Below are positions 26,768-37,576 of a stretch of 64,000 nt of DNA, in pieces. Both the position numbers and the translations under genes were made by a program. The notes below the pieces were generated by a model, which saw only the letters and a program-made list of their open reading frames with translations, made no database searches and was not told the DNA's origin. This DNA comes from an uncultured Mycobacteriaceae bacterium (lineage in GTDB: Bacteria; Actinomycetota; Actinomycetes; Mycobacteriales; Mycobacteriaceae): NCBI GenBank assembly GCA_902826815.1, contig CADEGF010000006.1, positions 1 to 64,000 of the forward strand. The letters are read 5' to 3'. Positions within the stretch are counted from its first letter, which is position 1; each line of letters starts with the position of its first letter.

Positions 26768-27526
26768 ATGCGCAGCGACCTGTTCTCCCCGCAAAATGCC
26801 GAGGCCCAGACGCAGCAGCCCGGTATGAAGTTGCAGAACGGCAAGATGCTCAAAGTCGCCCTCAACGGGGAGATGAACGTGCGGCAAGGCGCCATGGTGG
26901 CCTACCAGGGCAACATCCAGTTCCAGGGGCTGGGCGCCAGCGGAGTCGGCCAATTCGTCAAGCAGGCGCTGACCGGCGAAGGCATCCCCTTGATGAGGTG
27001 CACAGGCAGCGGCGACATGTTCCTCGCCGACCTGGCCTCCGACATCCATCTCATCGACCTCGAGGGGCAACACGACGGCCTGACGATCAACGGAAAAAAC
27101 GTGCTGGCCTTCGAGCCGAGCCTCGGCTACGACATCCGCCGCGTGCAGGGTGCCGGGATGCTGTCGAACGCGGGCCTGTTCAACTGCGTGTTCTCCGGCC
27201 AGGGCCGCATCGCCGTCACCACCAAGGGCACCCCTGTGGTGCTGCAGGTCGACCAGCCGACCTACGCCGACCCGCAGGCCGCTGTGTGCTGGTCGGCGTC
27301 CCTGCAGACCGGCTTCCACCGCGCCGACCAGTTCGGGCTCGGCACCTTGATCGGGCGCAGCACCGGCGAGGCGTTCACGATGTCGTTCAACGGCCAGGGC
27401 TTCGTCGTCGTGCAGCCATCGGAGGAAGCGCCAGGCGGTTTCGTGGGTGGCACCGGCGGCGGCCACCAGGCCGGCCAGCAGGGCTCCACCGCGGGGGCGA
27501 TCCTCGGCAACTTCCTCGGCCGCTGA
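26768..27526 (+). CDS. AIM24 family protein
   Basis: A 252-residue protein of the AIM24/DUF124 family (beta-helical TRAP-like fold). Typical segments: VALNGEMNVRQGAMVAYQGN, GSGDMFLADLASDIHLIDLE, LTINGKNVLAFEPSLGYDI, SGQGRIAVTTKGTPVVLQVD and FGLGTLIGRSTGEAFTMSFN. The end is a Gly/Gln-rich tail. Function in bacteria is unknown; yeast Aim24 is mitochondrial. ATG at 26768 has AAAGGA 7 nt upstream. No signal peptide is visible. Confidence 0.88.
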   Translation: MRSDLFSPQNAEAQTQQPGMKLQNGKMLKVALNGEMNVRQGAMVAYQGNIQFQGLGASGVGQFVKQALTGEGIPLMRCTGSGDMFLADLASDIHLIDLEGQHDGLTINGKNVLAFEPSLGYDIRRVQGAGMLSNAGLFNCVFSGQGRIAVTTKGTPVVLQVDQPTYADPQAAVCWSASLQTGFHRADQFGLGTLIGRSTGEAFTMSFNGQGFVVVQPSEEAPGGFVGGTGGGHQAGQQGSTAGAILGNFLGR

Positions 27527-27577
27527 CGCACACCGCCCGGCATGCACGTGGCATACCGGGCGGTGAGGTAAAGCAGA

Positions 27578-28135
27578 TCAGCGCTTGGAGTACTGAGGCG
27601 CCTTGCGGGCCTTCTTGAGTCCGTACTTCTTGCGCTCGATGGCGCGCGGGTCGCGCGTCAGGAAGCCCGCCTTCTTCAGCGCAGGCCGGTCCTCGGGCTG
27701 CACCACGATCAGTGCACGGGCGATCGCCAGGCGCAGCGCGCCTGCCTGCCCGGACGGGCCGCCGCCATCGAGGTGGGCGTGGATGTCGAACGCGTCGACC
27801 CGGTCCACGGTCACCAGCGGAGCCTTGATCAGCTGCTGGTGGACCTTGTTCGGGAAGTAGGCCTCCAGCGTCCGTCCGTCCAGGTGGAACTGGCCGGTGC
27901 CGGGCACCAGACGCACCCGCACCACGGCCTCCTTGCGGCGGCCGACGGTCTGGATCGGGCGGTCGAGGATGACCGGTTCGCGCGGCTCACGTACCTCGGG
28001 GGCCGCGGTCTCGGCAGGGGTCTCGACGGCCGCGGTGGCCTCCACCGCAGGGGCTTGCGCAGCTTCCTGGGACTCGGCGGCTTCCGTGGTTTCCGGGGCC
28101 TCCGTGGTTTCCGTCGTATCGGTTGACTCGGTCAC
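27578..28135 (-). CDS. rpsI: 30S ribosomal protein S9, extended N-terminus
   Basis: S9 core begins near residue 62 ([20 protein letters not shown]) and ends [11 protein letters not shown], whose last residues reach the P-site tRNA. The core is about 125 residues. Ahead of it is a Thr/Glu/Ala-rich acidic extension of about 60 residues ([20 protein letters not shown]...), longer than in many mycobacteria. GTG at 28135 overlaps the rplM stop as GTGA, supporting the long form. It forms the rplM-rpsI operon. Confidence 0.95.
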   Translation of the reverse strand: MTESTDTTETTEAPETTEAAESQEAAQAPAVEATAAVETPAETAAPEVREPREPVILDRPIQTVGRRKEAVVRVRLVPGTGQFHLDGRTLEAYFPNKVHQQLIKAPLVTVDRVDAFDIHAHLDGGGPSGQAGALRLAIARALIVVQPEDRPALKKAGFLTRDPRAIERKKYGLKKARKAPQYSKR

Positions 28136-28575
28136 TGGCTCACCTGCTTGATCTCGTACGGGACCGGCTTCTGCGCGGTGTGCGGATGCTCCGACCCGGC
28201 GTAGACCTTCAGCTTCTTCTGGATCTGACGGCTGAGTTTGTTGTGCGGGAGCATGCCGACGATCGCCTTCTCGACCACGCGGTCGGGATGGCGCTGCATC
28301 TCGACGCCGAGCGAGCGCTTGTGCAGACCACCGGGGAAACCCGAGTGACGGTACAACTGCTTGCTCCGCAATTTGTCGCCGCTGATCGCGACCTTGTCGG
28401 CGTTGATGACGATGACGAAGTCGCCACCGTCGACATTCGGCGTGAATGTCGGCTTGTGCTTGCCACGCAGCAGATTGGCTGCCGCGACAGCGAGCCGGCC
28501 GAGCACCACGTCGGTGGCGTCGATGACGTACCACTCGCGAGTGGTGTCACCCGCCTTCGGCGTGTACGTAGGCAC
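28132..28575 (-). CDS. rplM: 50S ribosomal protein L13
   Basis: A 147-residue L13, an early-assembly 50S protein. [59 protein letters not shown] and [15 protein letters not shown] are family segments. First gene of the rplM-rpsI operon. In M. tuberculosis esxT follows upstream directly; here an aldehyde dehydrogenase module intervenes. Confidence 0.97.
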   Translation of the reverse strand: MPTYTPKAGDTTREWYVIDATDVVLGRLAVAAANLLRGKHKPTFTPNVDGGDFVIVINADKVAISGDKLRSKQLYRHSGFPGGLHKRSLGVEMQRHPDRVVEKAIVGMLPHNKLSRQIQKKLKVYAGSEHPHTAQKPVPYEIKQVSQ

Positions 28576-28759
28576 AGCGCGTTCCTATCTATCTCGGGTT
28601 GGATCCCGGTATGACCCGGGGTGTCGGTCAGGGCGTCTGCGGTGAACGCGCCCCGGCGACCGACATCGACCCGAGACCCGCGTGCCCGAAGGCTCACCGC
28701 ACGCCAACCGAGCAGCATACCGGCGGCCGTCCTCGCAGGTCAAAACGCATGCCTTCTGT

Positions 28760-28808
28760 GAATCGGGCGCGTTTTGCGACGCTGGCGGTGGGTTTGCGCG
28801 CCCGATTC
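28760..28808. terminator. Hairpin downstream of the aldehyde dehydrogenase gene
   Basis: GAATCGGGCGCG (28760-28771) pairs perfectly with CGCGCCCGATTC (28797-28808) around a 25-nt loop. It begins 8 nt past the end of the aldehyde dehydrogenase gene (minus strand). It separates that gene from the rplM promoter, which should lie between here and 28576; no other feature is evident in 28576-28816. Confidence 0.6.
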
Positions 28809-28816
28809 GCTTCAGA

Positions 28817-30340
<1,524 letters not shown>

Positions 30341-30402
30341 GAAGTTTCTCCTGCTTTCGCGACGTAAATGTGTCGGACGTCACTCACGCTAGGCATCGGA
30401 CC

Positions 30403-30429
30403 GTTGCAGCACGGTTGCACACCGTTGCA
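30403..30429 (-). promoter_or_regulatory. Three phased TGCAAC repeats (activator sites)
   Basis: On the plus strand GTTGCA occurs at 30403-30408, 30414-30419 and 30424-30429, spaced 11 and 10 nt, about one DNA turn each. On the minus strand they read TGCAAC upstream of the aldehyde dehydrogenase start (30340) and just downstream of the GAF regulator stop. Probably activator-binding sites. Confidence 0.55.
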
Positions 30430-30444
30430 ACCCGTCGGCGGGCC

Positions 30445-31728
30445 TCAGGCCAGGTCGAAGTCCAGGCCGGCCAGATGGCCGGTGGCCTGCGCACGCATCA
30501 CCGATCCGGGAGGCGTGCTGTCGTGCAGGGTCCGCCAGCCGTGCCGGTCGTCGCGGCCCTCCGGGGAGTCCAGCCAGCGGCGGAGAAGTCGCAGGTCTGC
30601 CGATGCGATGACGGCTTCGCGGACGCTCGCCGACAGTTCGGTGCGCAGCCGCGCGACCCCCGGCGAGACCGACTGCGGAAGCAACGCACCGCTGTAGGTG
30701 CTGACCGCGGCGTCGACGTCGCCGGCTCGCAGCGCATCGACGACGTCGGCCATGTCGGTGCGGATCGGGGTGAGAAGGCGGTAGGGGCGGGATGCGACGA
30801 ACTCCGCTCCGATGACACGGCGCAGACGCGATACCTCGGCGCGAACGGTCACGGCATCGAGGTCGTTGTCGTCGAGCAGCATCGCCAGGTGGTCGGCGGA
30901 CAGCCCTTCGGGGTGGCGGCTCAGCAGTACGAGGATGTCGGCGTGCCTGCCGGTCAGCCTGGTGGTGTGGGTGTGGCCGTCCGCGTCGGTCACCTGCCAC
31001 TGCGGCCGGTCGGCGCCGAGGACGCTGAGCTGTGCGCCGGGAACCGGTGCGGCAGAAGGAGGTTGGCGCAGCTGCAGAAGCGCGAGGTGGTTCTCCACGG
31101 CGACGGCGGTGGCGCGGATGAGTGCGAGTGTCTGGGGTGTGGCGACGTCGGTGCCGCCGGTCAGATCGATCGCGCCGATGAGGGTGCCGGAGATGGGGTC
31201 GTGCACGGGCGCCGCGGTGCAGCTCCACGGCTGCACGATGCGGGAGAAGTGCTCGGAGCCATGGATCTGCAATTCGCGGTCGAGAGCCAACGCCGTGCCG
31301 GGGGCGTTGGTGCCCGCGCCGCTCTCGCTCCAGTCGGCGCCGGGTACGAAGTTCATCGCCTCGGCCTTGCGGATGGCGTCGCGGTCGCCTTCGACCCACA
31401 GCAGCGTGCCGTCGGCCGCGGTGACGGCGACGACCACACCTGATTCCGTCGCGTCCTCGATCAGCAGTCGGCGGATGACGGGCAGCGCCGACGCCAGCGG
31501 GTGGGCGGCGCGCATCTCGTCGAGGGCGACGGCGGCGGCTGCGCCCTGCGCCGCGCCGATGTCGGGGTCGACGCCGGTGGCCAGGCTGCGACGCCAGCTG
31601 TCGGCGACGACGGGGCGCAGCGGGGTGGCGTCGAGATCGACCTGACCTGCGACGAAGAGCTCGTGGACGGCGCGCAGGTTCGACAGCCGAGCCTTGGCCC
31701 GGCCGCTTGACGACCTCGAAATTGCCAC
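30445..31728 (-). CDS. GAF-domain transcriptional regulator
   Basis: A 427-residue regulator. Residues about 20-70 resemble the N-terminal part of acetoin-catabolism activators (RPVVADSWRRSLATGVDPD); a GAF domain follows at about 90-230 (GTNAPGTALALDRELQIHGS, HFSRIVQPWSCTAAPVHDP). The C-terminal part has a winged-helix pattern (LSADHLAMLLDDNDLDAVTV, RAEVSRLRRVIG). No AAA+ sigma54-activator domain is present, consistent with mycobacteria lacking sigma54. GTG at 31728 was chosen where homology begins. It probably controls the adjacent aldehyde dehydrogenase; this rests on gene order and the repeats. Confidence 0.82.
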   Translation of the reverse strand: MAISRSSSGRAKARLSNLRAVHELFVAGQVDLDATPLRPVVADSWRRSLATGVDPDIGAAQGAAAAVALDEMRAAHPLASALPVIRRLLIEDATESGVVVAVTAADGTLLWVEGDRDAIRKAEAMNFVPGADWSESGAGTNAPGTALALDRELQIHGSEHFSRIVQPWSCTAAPVHDPISGTLIGAIDLTGGTDVATPQTLALIRATAVAVENHLALLQLRQPPSAAPVPGAQLSVLGADRPQWQVTDADGHTHTTRLTGRHADILVLLSRHPEGLSADHLAMLLDDNDLDAVTVRAEVSRLRRVIGAEFVASRPYRLLTPIRTDMADVVDALRAGDVDAAVSTYSGALLPQSVSPGVARLRTELSASVREAVIASADLRLLRRWLDSPEGRDDRHGWRTLHDSTPPGSVMRAQATGHLAGLDFDLA

Positions 31729-31862
31729 CGGCGAATACGATCCTCGCTTCTGACCCCTGTGCGCAAGCTCACGCGCTGGGCCTTTGGTCCGTCGCCGCTG
31801 GTAACAGAACTGTGCGGTCCCACGGGCTCCCCTCCCACAGGACCGCACAGTGGTCTGTCGGG

Positions 31863-32159
31863 CTAGCCGCCCCACGCGCCCGCGGCGCTGCGGTCGGTCG
31901 TCGCGACGTCGTCTGCGCCGTCTCGCACCGCATTTCCGAGGTTGAACAAGATGTCGTTCAGTGCGGCCGACGCCTGATCCCATTTGGCCTGTTCGATCCT
32001 GTACGCCTCGGCGGCCTCACGGGTCCAGATTTCCTGCAGCGGCATGATCTGCGACCGCAGATCGTCGCACGCTGCGTTGAGTCGCGCGGAGGTGTTGTGA
32101 ATCTCCTGCCGGACGGTGTACTCGATCTCGTCGAAGTTGTAGGAAAGAACCGGTTCCAT
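31863..32159 (-). CDS. esxT: ESX-4 WXG100-family protein EsxT
   Basis: A 98-residue helical-hairpin T7SS substrate, expected to pair with EsxU. EIEYTVRQEIHNTSARLNAA forms helix 1; the turn reads IWTREAAEAY with W45-T-R47 instead of the usual W-x-G. ATG at 32159 was chosen for GGAG about 8 nt upstream. The gene is 10 nt after esxU and last in the eccC4 operon. Counterpart of Rv3444c. Confidence 0.9.
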   Translation of the reverse strand: MEPVLSYNFDEIEYTVRQEIHNTSARLNAACDDLRSQIMPLQEIWTREAAEAYRIEQAKWDQASAALNDILFNLGNAVRDGADDVATTDRSAAGAWGG

Positions 32160-32169
32160 TTCAGACTCC

Positions 32170-32493
32170 TCAGATGTTGGTTCCGACAGCACCGATTTGG
32201 TGTGAGTGACTCTCGGCCGCCTCGCGCAGCGAACGCTCGTTGACGCGCATGGTCTCGGCGATTCTCTGCAGGGCGACGTGAAGTTTCGTCGACTCGGCGT
32301 TCCAGCGGTCCACGACGTCCCTGAATCGCGTCGCCGCCACGCCGCCCCAGACCGACGGTGGCACGCTGACCATCCGGCCGATGAACAACTGCAGCATGGC
32401 CCGGATTTCGTCGTTGCGGGTGTCGATCTTGCCGGCGACGGCCGTCATGAGATCGAGGTCGGTGGTGAGCGATCCACCAGCGGGTGTTGTCAT
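32170..32493 (-). CDS. esxU: ESX-4 WXG100-family protein EsxU
   Basis: A 107-residue helical-hairpin protein with the canonical turn motif W49-G-G51 in [13 protein letters not shown]. Helix 1 is [20 protein letters not shown] and helix 2 follows through [20 protein letters not shown]. It should form a heterodimer with EsxT, the presumed ESX-4 substrate pair. Counterpart of Rv3445c; 69 nt after the upstream T7SS-associated gene. Confidence 0.92.
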   Translation of the reverse strand: MTTPAGGSLTTDLDLMTAVAGKIDTRNDEIRAMLQLFIGRMVSVPPSVWGGVAATRFRDVVDRWNAESTKLHVALQRIAETMRVNERSLREAAESHSHQIGAVGTNI

Positions 32494-32562
32494 CGGGCCC
32501 CTTTCGCGTTCTTGATCGAGTTGTGTTTACGACGGAGCGCGGACGCGTTTGGTTCCCGCGAA

Positions 32563-33720
32563 TCAGATAACGGCGCGCGCAGACCTGATGGCTGCCTCGC
32601 AGACAGAGCGAACAGTGTCCTCCGCGCCGGGCGCACTCTGGCATCCGACGGCGATTCGCAGGCTGTCGTCGACGAACACCGCCCAGTCGATCTGGCGCCC
32701 GTCGCGAAGCTCCCGATAGGTAGCGGCTTGTCGATCCCCACGACGATCTTCGGGATTGAATCGGCTGAAGACGCCCTCCTGCTGGTCGTCCAGCGCGTTG
32801 CTCAACATCGCCGCGGTGGTCGACAGCGTCTCGCCGTCGCGCACCTGCGACTGGGTCACCAGCAAGGCGGTCGAGCCGTCCGGTGCCATCACCTGCACCC
32901 GCGCTGACCCCTGTCCGGAGGTGATGCGCCGCACCGCCCAGAACGCCGGCACTTTCAGCGCAACTCGGCCCTCGACGAGAAGCGTCGTCGGAATCGCGGT
33001 CGGGTCGGGTTCGTCCGCGCCGAACGCGAGACCGAGGGATACGAGTGCCACCGAAACGACCAGCGCGGCAAGTAATGCCGGCCGCTCGCCCCTGAACTGC
33101 GGCGGCGCCACCACATGCGGACGCTTCCTCGACTCCTTGTCGGCGCGCAATACCTGGCCTTGGTGAACCGTCGTCACAGCGGCGCCGTCGGCTCGAAGTC
33201 GTTCGGAGATAGCCGCGGCGAGCTCGACCGCGCCTGTGACACCCACCGGTGCGTCCACCATGACCGTGGTCGACGGGCCGATGTGATCGGCGACCGAGCG
33301 TGCGATGTCCGCCGTTTCGCCGATTCGGGGATCGGCTGCGACGACGCCGCCTGCCAGCGCGGTCACCACGAATTCGGGCGCAATCTCGACGACGGTCGGA
33401 TTGCCGGACAGGCCACCGCTGAGCACCTCGGCACGTTGGCGCACAGAGACTTTCGCGGCTCCTGCCGCTGCCGCTTGTCGCACGCGTTCGATGCGCGCCT
33501 GGGGCCACCATGTCGGACAGACCAGCACAGCTGCCTCGAGCCCTTCGGGCAGTGCCGTGCGGAACACCTCGCGCCAGACAGCTTCCACTGCGACGGGCGC
33601 GTCGTCGAGGACTGCGACCTCATCGTCGATGCACGCCAGTGCGGTCGCCACCACATCCTGCGCCACCGGGCACGGCCCGCGGACAGTCGCGGGCCCCACC
33701 TCCACGACGCATTCGTTCAC
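32563..33720 (-). CDS. Type VII secretion-associated protein (Rv3446c type)
   Basis: A 385-residue protein specific to ESX-4 loci. The N-terminal half (CVVEVGPATVRGP, later VVEIAPEFVVTALAGGVVAA) has an actin/Hsp70-like (ASKHA) flavour. A single membrane segment (RPALLAALVVSVALVSLGLAF) lies near residues 210-230, followed by a beta-rich, probably extracytoplasmic part. Function unknown in detail. GTG at 33720 overlaps the eccC4 stop as GTGA; an ATG at 33735 would add 5 residues and is an alternative. Situated between eccC4 and esxU, as in M. tuberculosis. Confidence 0.85.
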   Translation of the reverse strand: MNECVVEVGPATVRGPCPVAQDVVATALACIDDEVAVLDDAPVAVEAVWREVFRTALPEGLEAAVLVCPTWWPQARIERVRQAAAAGAAKVSVRQRAEVLSGGLSGNPTVVEIAPEFVVTALAGGVVAADPRIGETADIARSVADHIGPSTTVMVDAPVGVTGAVELAAAISERLRADGAAVTTVHQGQVLRADKESRKRPHVVAPPQFRGERPALLAALVVSVALVSLGLAFGADEPDPTAIPTTLLVEGRVALKVPAFWAVRRITSGQGSARVQVMAPDGSTALLVTQSQVRDGETLSTTAAMLSNALDDQQEGVFSRFNPEDRRGDRQAATYRELRDGRQIDWAVFVDDSLRIAVGCQSAPGAEDTVRSVCEAAIRSARAVI

Positions 33721-36700
33721 GCCGGCTCGGCCCATGCCACCTGAATGAGCTGTTGCGGTTGCGCGCGAGTCACCAACGTGCCCCGACCTGGCGGCAATTG
33801 CGACGGTCGGACCGCGCCGAGCAGAACGCCTTCATCCGGGCTTGCGCTCATCACCAGGCCCATGCATCCGAGGTCGCGCAGCCGGCCCAGCACCGGATCG
33901 AACATGGCGCGTGCGGCGCCCCCTGAGCGCCGCGCCACCACAACGTGCAGTCCGAGATCCTTTGCGTACGGCAGGAAGTCCAGAAGCGATGCGAGTGGAT
34001 TCGCGCCGTCGGGCGGGGCGACCAGGTCGTAGTCGTCGATGACGACATAGAGCTCGGGACCCGACCACCATGAGCGCGTTCGCAGCTGCTGCTGACTGAC
34101 GTCCGCACCGGGTGTCCGCGCCTTCAGCCGTTCCACAAGCACCCCCAGCTGTGGGGTCAGTGCGGCTGCGGACGGTATGTATCCGACGAGGTGGTCGGAC
34201 TCGATGACACCGAGAAGCGTGCGGCGTAAATCGACGACGAACAATTGAGCGGTATCGGCTGTATTCGTACGAACGATCTCACTGCAGAGCGTCCGGAGCG
34301 CGCCCGTCTTTCCGCACTCCCCCTGTCCGAGGATGACGAGATGCGCCTCTGCTGCGAAATCGACTGCAACCGGGCTCAACTCGGTCTCACCGATTCCAAG
34401 CAGGACCCGGGTGCCGGGTCGGTGCTCCGGCGACTGAGTGATCAATGCGCCGTATTCGACGCGCGCAGGGAGGACGTCAATTCGCGGCGCGGCACGGTCG
34501 CCGTAGCGTCGCCGCAATCGATCCGCGGTCGGGGCATCGAAGCGCGATACCGCGATGACGAGCTCGCGCCCATCGCGGGTGATGCCGCGACCGGGTGGGC
34601 TCTGGATCAGCTGTCGGGCACGCTTGCGGTCCATCTCCGATTCGGCCGGGTCACCCAGCCGCAGCTCGATACGAGTGCCGATCTGGTCTTTCAGCGCTGG
34701 GCGGATCTCGGCCCACCGGGTGGCCGATACGACCACATGGATGCTGTACGAAAGACCCTGGGCGGCAAGCGCGGTGATGGAGGCCTCAACGGTGTCGAAC
34801 TCTTGACGAATGGTCGGCCAGCCGTCGACGACCAGGAACACGTCGCTATCGGGTGACCGTCGCTGCGCCTCCCTCGCGCGCAGAAGCGATTCCAGCTGCA
34901 CGACTGTCCGGCGGATCAGCTCGACATCGCGCCTGCCCGCCACGGACCCGACGTGCGGCAGCGTCGACAGCGACGACAACTCCCCACCGCCGAAGTCGAG
35001 GCAGTAGAACTGAACATCGCGAGGATCGTGTGTCTCGGCCAGCCCCAGGATCAGTGTCTGCAGCGTCGTCGACTTTCCCGACCGCGGGCCACCGACGACG
35101 GCGATATTCCCTGTGGCGCCGGCGAGCTGAGCCACCAACAACTCACGGCGCTGTTCGAACGGACAATCCACCAGCCCGATCGGCACAGTCAGCGGGGCGC
35201 ACGCACCAACGTGCTGCAACAAGGCTTCGAGCCTCGGCGATTCCGTGATCGGCGGCAGCCACACTTGGTGTGCGGGCGCCCCCCGGCCTTCCAGCCGATC
35301 GAGAACCGCGTCGAGAACGGATTGAGACGAGGCGGATGACGTTGGACTCGTCTGCTCGGTCTCCGACACGATGCGGCCCATCGGCGCCGCGGTGTACACG
35401 CGCGGGATCCGCGCCGTGGTGGGATTGGCGGGGCGGGCCTTGGGTCTCACGTAAGAGCCTGACACAAAAGCCGTTTGGAACCGCATCGGGTCACCGGCGC
35501 CGGTCTTCAGGTACGCCGCCCCCGGTGTGCCCGGCAGGTGATACGCGTCGGGAACACCCAACACCGCCCGAGACTCGGCAGCGGAGAAGGTCTTCAGGCA
35601 CACCCGATACGAGAGGTGTGATTCCAGCCCGCGAAGCCTGCCCTCGTCGACGCGTTGGCTCGCGAGCAGGAGATGAATGCCGAGCGAGCGGCCGAGCCGG
35701 CCTATTGCGATGAACAGGTCAATGAAGTCCGGATGCTGGCTCAGCAGTTCCGAGAACTCGTCGACGACCACAAACAGTGCAGGCAGAGGAGCTCCCCCGG
35801 CGCCCGTGGCGCGCGCTGCGTTGAAGTCCGCGATGTTGGCGAAGTTGCCCGCCGCCCTCAGCAGCTCCTGGCGTCTGTTCACTTCGCCGGCAAGCGCATC
35901 CCGCATTCGCGCGACGAGGTGGGCTTCGTCGGCGAGGTTCGTGATCACCGCGGCAACGTGTGGTGCCCGCTCGAATCCGAGGAAGGTTGCGCCTCCCTTG
36001 AAGTCGATGAGGACCAGGTTCAGCAGCTCGGACGGGTGCGCGGTGATCATGCCGAGTGTCAACGTGCGGAGGAACTCCGACTTGCCGGAACCCGTTGCGC
36101 CGATGCACAAGCCGTGTGGGCCCATGCCGCCGGCGGCAGCCTCCTTGATGTCGAGTTCGATTCGCGCACCGTCTTCGGAGACGCCGATCGGCGCACACAA
36201 CGCACTTTGGCCGCCACTCGGAGTGCGCCGGAACTCAGTCGAGTCGAATCCGTCGACATCGTCGATCCCGATCAGCTCTGACCAGGCGATCGACGGCGAG
36301 ATACGTCGCGCCGCAGCGGTTGCGAATGCGGGCCGATAGCAGGAGAGCCGCCTGGCGACCGTGAGTGCCTGTCCCATGGTCAGCGCATCGGGGCGCGCGA
36401 GTGATGTGTCGCCGCCGTCGCTTCGTGCGAGCAGCTGATCCTCACGGATGACGAGGCGCAGATCGGCGAACCGTTCCGATGTCACGCCGAGCTCGATCGC
36501 GGTGACACCGTCGAGTTTGCAAGGAGCCGAACGGCCGTCGACGATCATCTCCCCCTCGATCAGCAGCACCGCATGAGCCGCATCGCAGCGCGCAAGTGCC
36601 TTCTCCGCGGCGGAAAGGCTGTTGTACGTCAGGCGCGCCGGACCGCCATCGTCAGCTGTGTACGGATGCTCATGGTGCGGTAGCCATTTCAACCAATCCC

Positions 36701-37466
36701 ACTCCTGCGCGGCGAGCGGGTCGATGACAGCGGCTATCCGTAGATCCTGCGGGCCGTGAATCACCGCCAGTTGACATATCAGCGCACGGAGCAGGCTCCG
36801 ACCCGCAGCTGTGTCACCCTCGATGGTGATCGCGGCAAGCTCCGTCATGGCGATCGAAACCGGCAAGTCAGGAACCGAAGATCGGTGTCGAATCAACCGC
36901 CGCAACTCCATCGACGTGACGGGGTCACAATTCTCCGGCGGCCCGAGATCAGGTGTGACGAGCGGCGTCGACAGGCACTGCGGGCCCAGCCCGATCCGCA
37001 CGCGCCCGAAGTCGGCGTCATCGAGCCTGCGCTCCCACATTCGCCCGGTACCGATCATCGTCCACAGAAGGCTCGGTTCCGGGCCACCCCACAACAGCGA
37101 AAGTCGTTGCTGCTGCGCCGTCGCCGCGACCTGCGAACCCAGCTCCGCGAGGTAGCGCAGATACTCGCGGCGGGCCTGATCGACCTCGGCGCCCCAATTT
37201 CCGCCACGTCCCATCGCGACCGTGCCGAGCAGCGAGAAGATCATCATCACAGGGAAGAACATGAACATCGGGTTCCTCGTCGCCGACGCACCCGAGGTGA
37301 GGTAGAGAACCATCATGCCGGCGGTGGCGACGATCATCGCCGCGGGAAGCAACCGTGACAGCGGATTGTTTGTGGTATCTCGCGGCAAGTCAGGCGGTGG
37401 CTGCACGACGATCTCGCCCTGTGCCGACTGCGGCGCCGACATACGCGGCTCGATAAAGAACTCCAT
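33717..37466 (-). CDS. eccC4: ESX-4 FtsK/SpoIIIE-type ATPase EccC4
   Basis: A 1249-residue type VII secretion motor. The N-terminus (PRMSAPQSAQGEIVVQPPPD) precedes two membrane segments (about residues 40-90). Three ATPase domains follow: GATGSGKS near 455 (with DFKGGATF and FVVVDEFSELL), GGPRSGKS near 790, and GQGECGKT near 1045. All three Walker lysines are kept. It recognises the C-terminal signal of Esx substrates and drives export. ATG at 37466 was chosen because EPRMSAP aligns with the start region of other EccC proteins; ATG at 37430 (1237 residues) is possible. Divergent from eccD4. Confidence 0.95.
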   Translation of the reverse strand: MEFFIEPRMSAPQSAQGEIVVQPPPDLPRDTTNNPLSRLLPAAMIVATAGMMVLYLTSGASATRNPMFMFFPVMMIFSLLGTVAMGRGGNWGAEVDQARREYLRYLAELGSQVAATAQQQRLSLLWGGPEPSLLWTMIGTGRMWERRLDDADFGRVRIGLGPQCLSTPLVTPDLGPPENCDPVTSMELRRLIRHRSSVPDLPVSIAMTELAAITIEGDTAAGRSLLRALICQLAVIHGPQDLRIAAVIDPLAAQEWDWLKWLPHHEHPYTADDGGPARLTYNSLSAAEKALARCDAAHAVLLIEGEMIVDGRSAPCKLDGVTAIELGVTSERFADLRLVIREDQLLARSDGGDTSLARPDALTMGQALTVARRLSCYRPAFATAAARRISPSIAWSELIGIDDVDGFDSTEFRRTPSGGQSALCAPIGVSEDGARIELDIKEAAAGGMGPHGLCIGATGSGKSEFLRTLTLGMITAHPSELLNLVLIDFKGGATFLGFERAPHVAAVITNLADEAHLVARMRDALAGEVNRRQELLRAAGNFANIADFNAARATGAGGAPLPALFVVVDEFSELLSQHPDFIDLFIAIGRLGRSLGIHLLLASQRVDEGRLRGLESHLSYRVCLKTFSAAESRAVLGVPDAYHLPGTPGAAYLKTGAGDPMRFQTAFVSGSYVRPKARPANPTTARIPRVYTAAPMGRIVSETEQTSPTSSASSQSVLDAVLDRLEGRGAPAHQVWLPPITESPRLEALLQHVGACAPLTVPIGLVDCPFEQRRELLVAQLAGATGNIAVVGGPRSGKSTTLQTLILGLAETHDPRDVQFYCLDFGGGELSSLSTLPHVGSVAGRRDVELIRRTVVQLESLLRAREAQRRSPDSDVFLVVDGWPTIRQEFDTVEASITALAAQGLSYSIHVVVSATRWAEIRPALKDQIGTRIELRLGDPAESEMDRKRARQLIQSPPGRGITRDGRELVIAVSRFDAPTADRLRRRYGDRAAPRIDVLPARVEYGALITQSPEHRPGTRVLLGIGETELSPVAVDFAAEAHLVILGQGECGKTGALRTLCSEIVRTNTADTAQLFVVDLRRTLLGVIESDHLVGYIPSAAALTPQLGVLVERLKARTPGADVSQQQLRTRSWWSGPELYVVIDDYDLVAPPDGANPLASLLDFLPYAKDLGLHVVVARRSGGAARAMFDPVLGRLRDLGCMGLVMSASPDEGVLLGAVRPSQLPPGRGTLVTRAQPQQLIQVAWAEPA

Positions 37467-37576
37467 CGGGTAGTAGACGCAGATCCATCTGATCTCGTTC
37501 CCTGTCCACAGGCGGAACTTTCCCGCGGATCGCCCCGTGCGCGCGTGGTTACGGTGATCCGCGGGGGTGATCGGAC

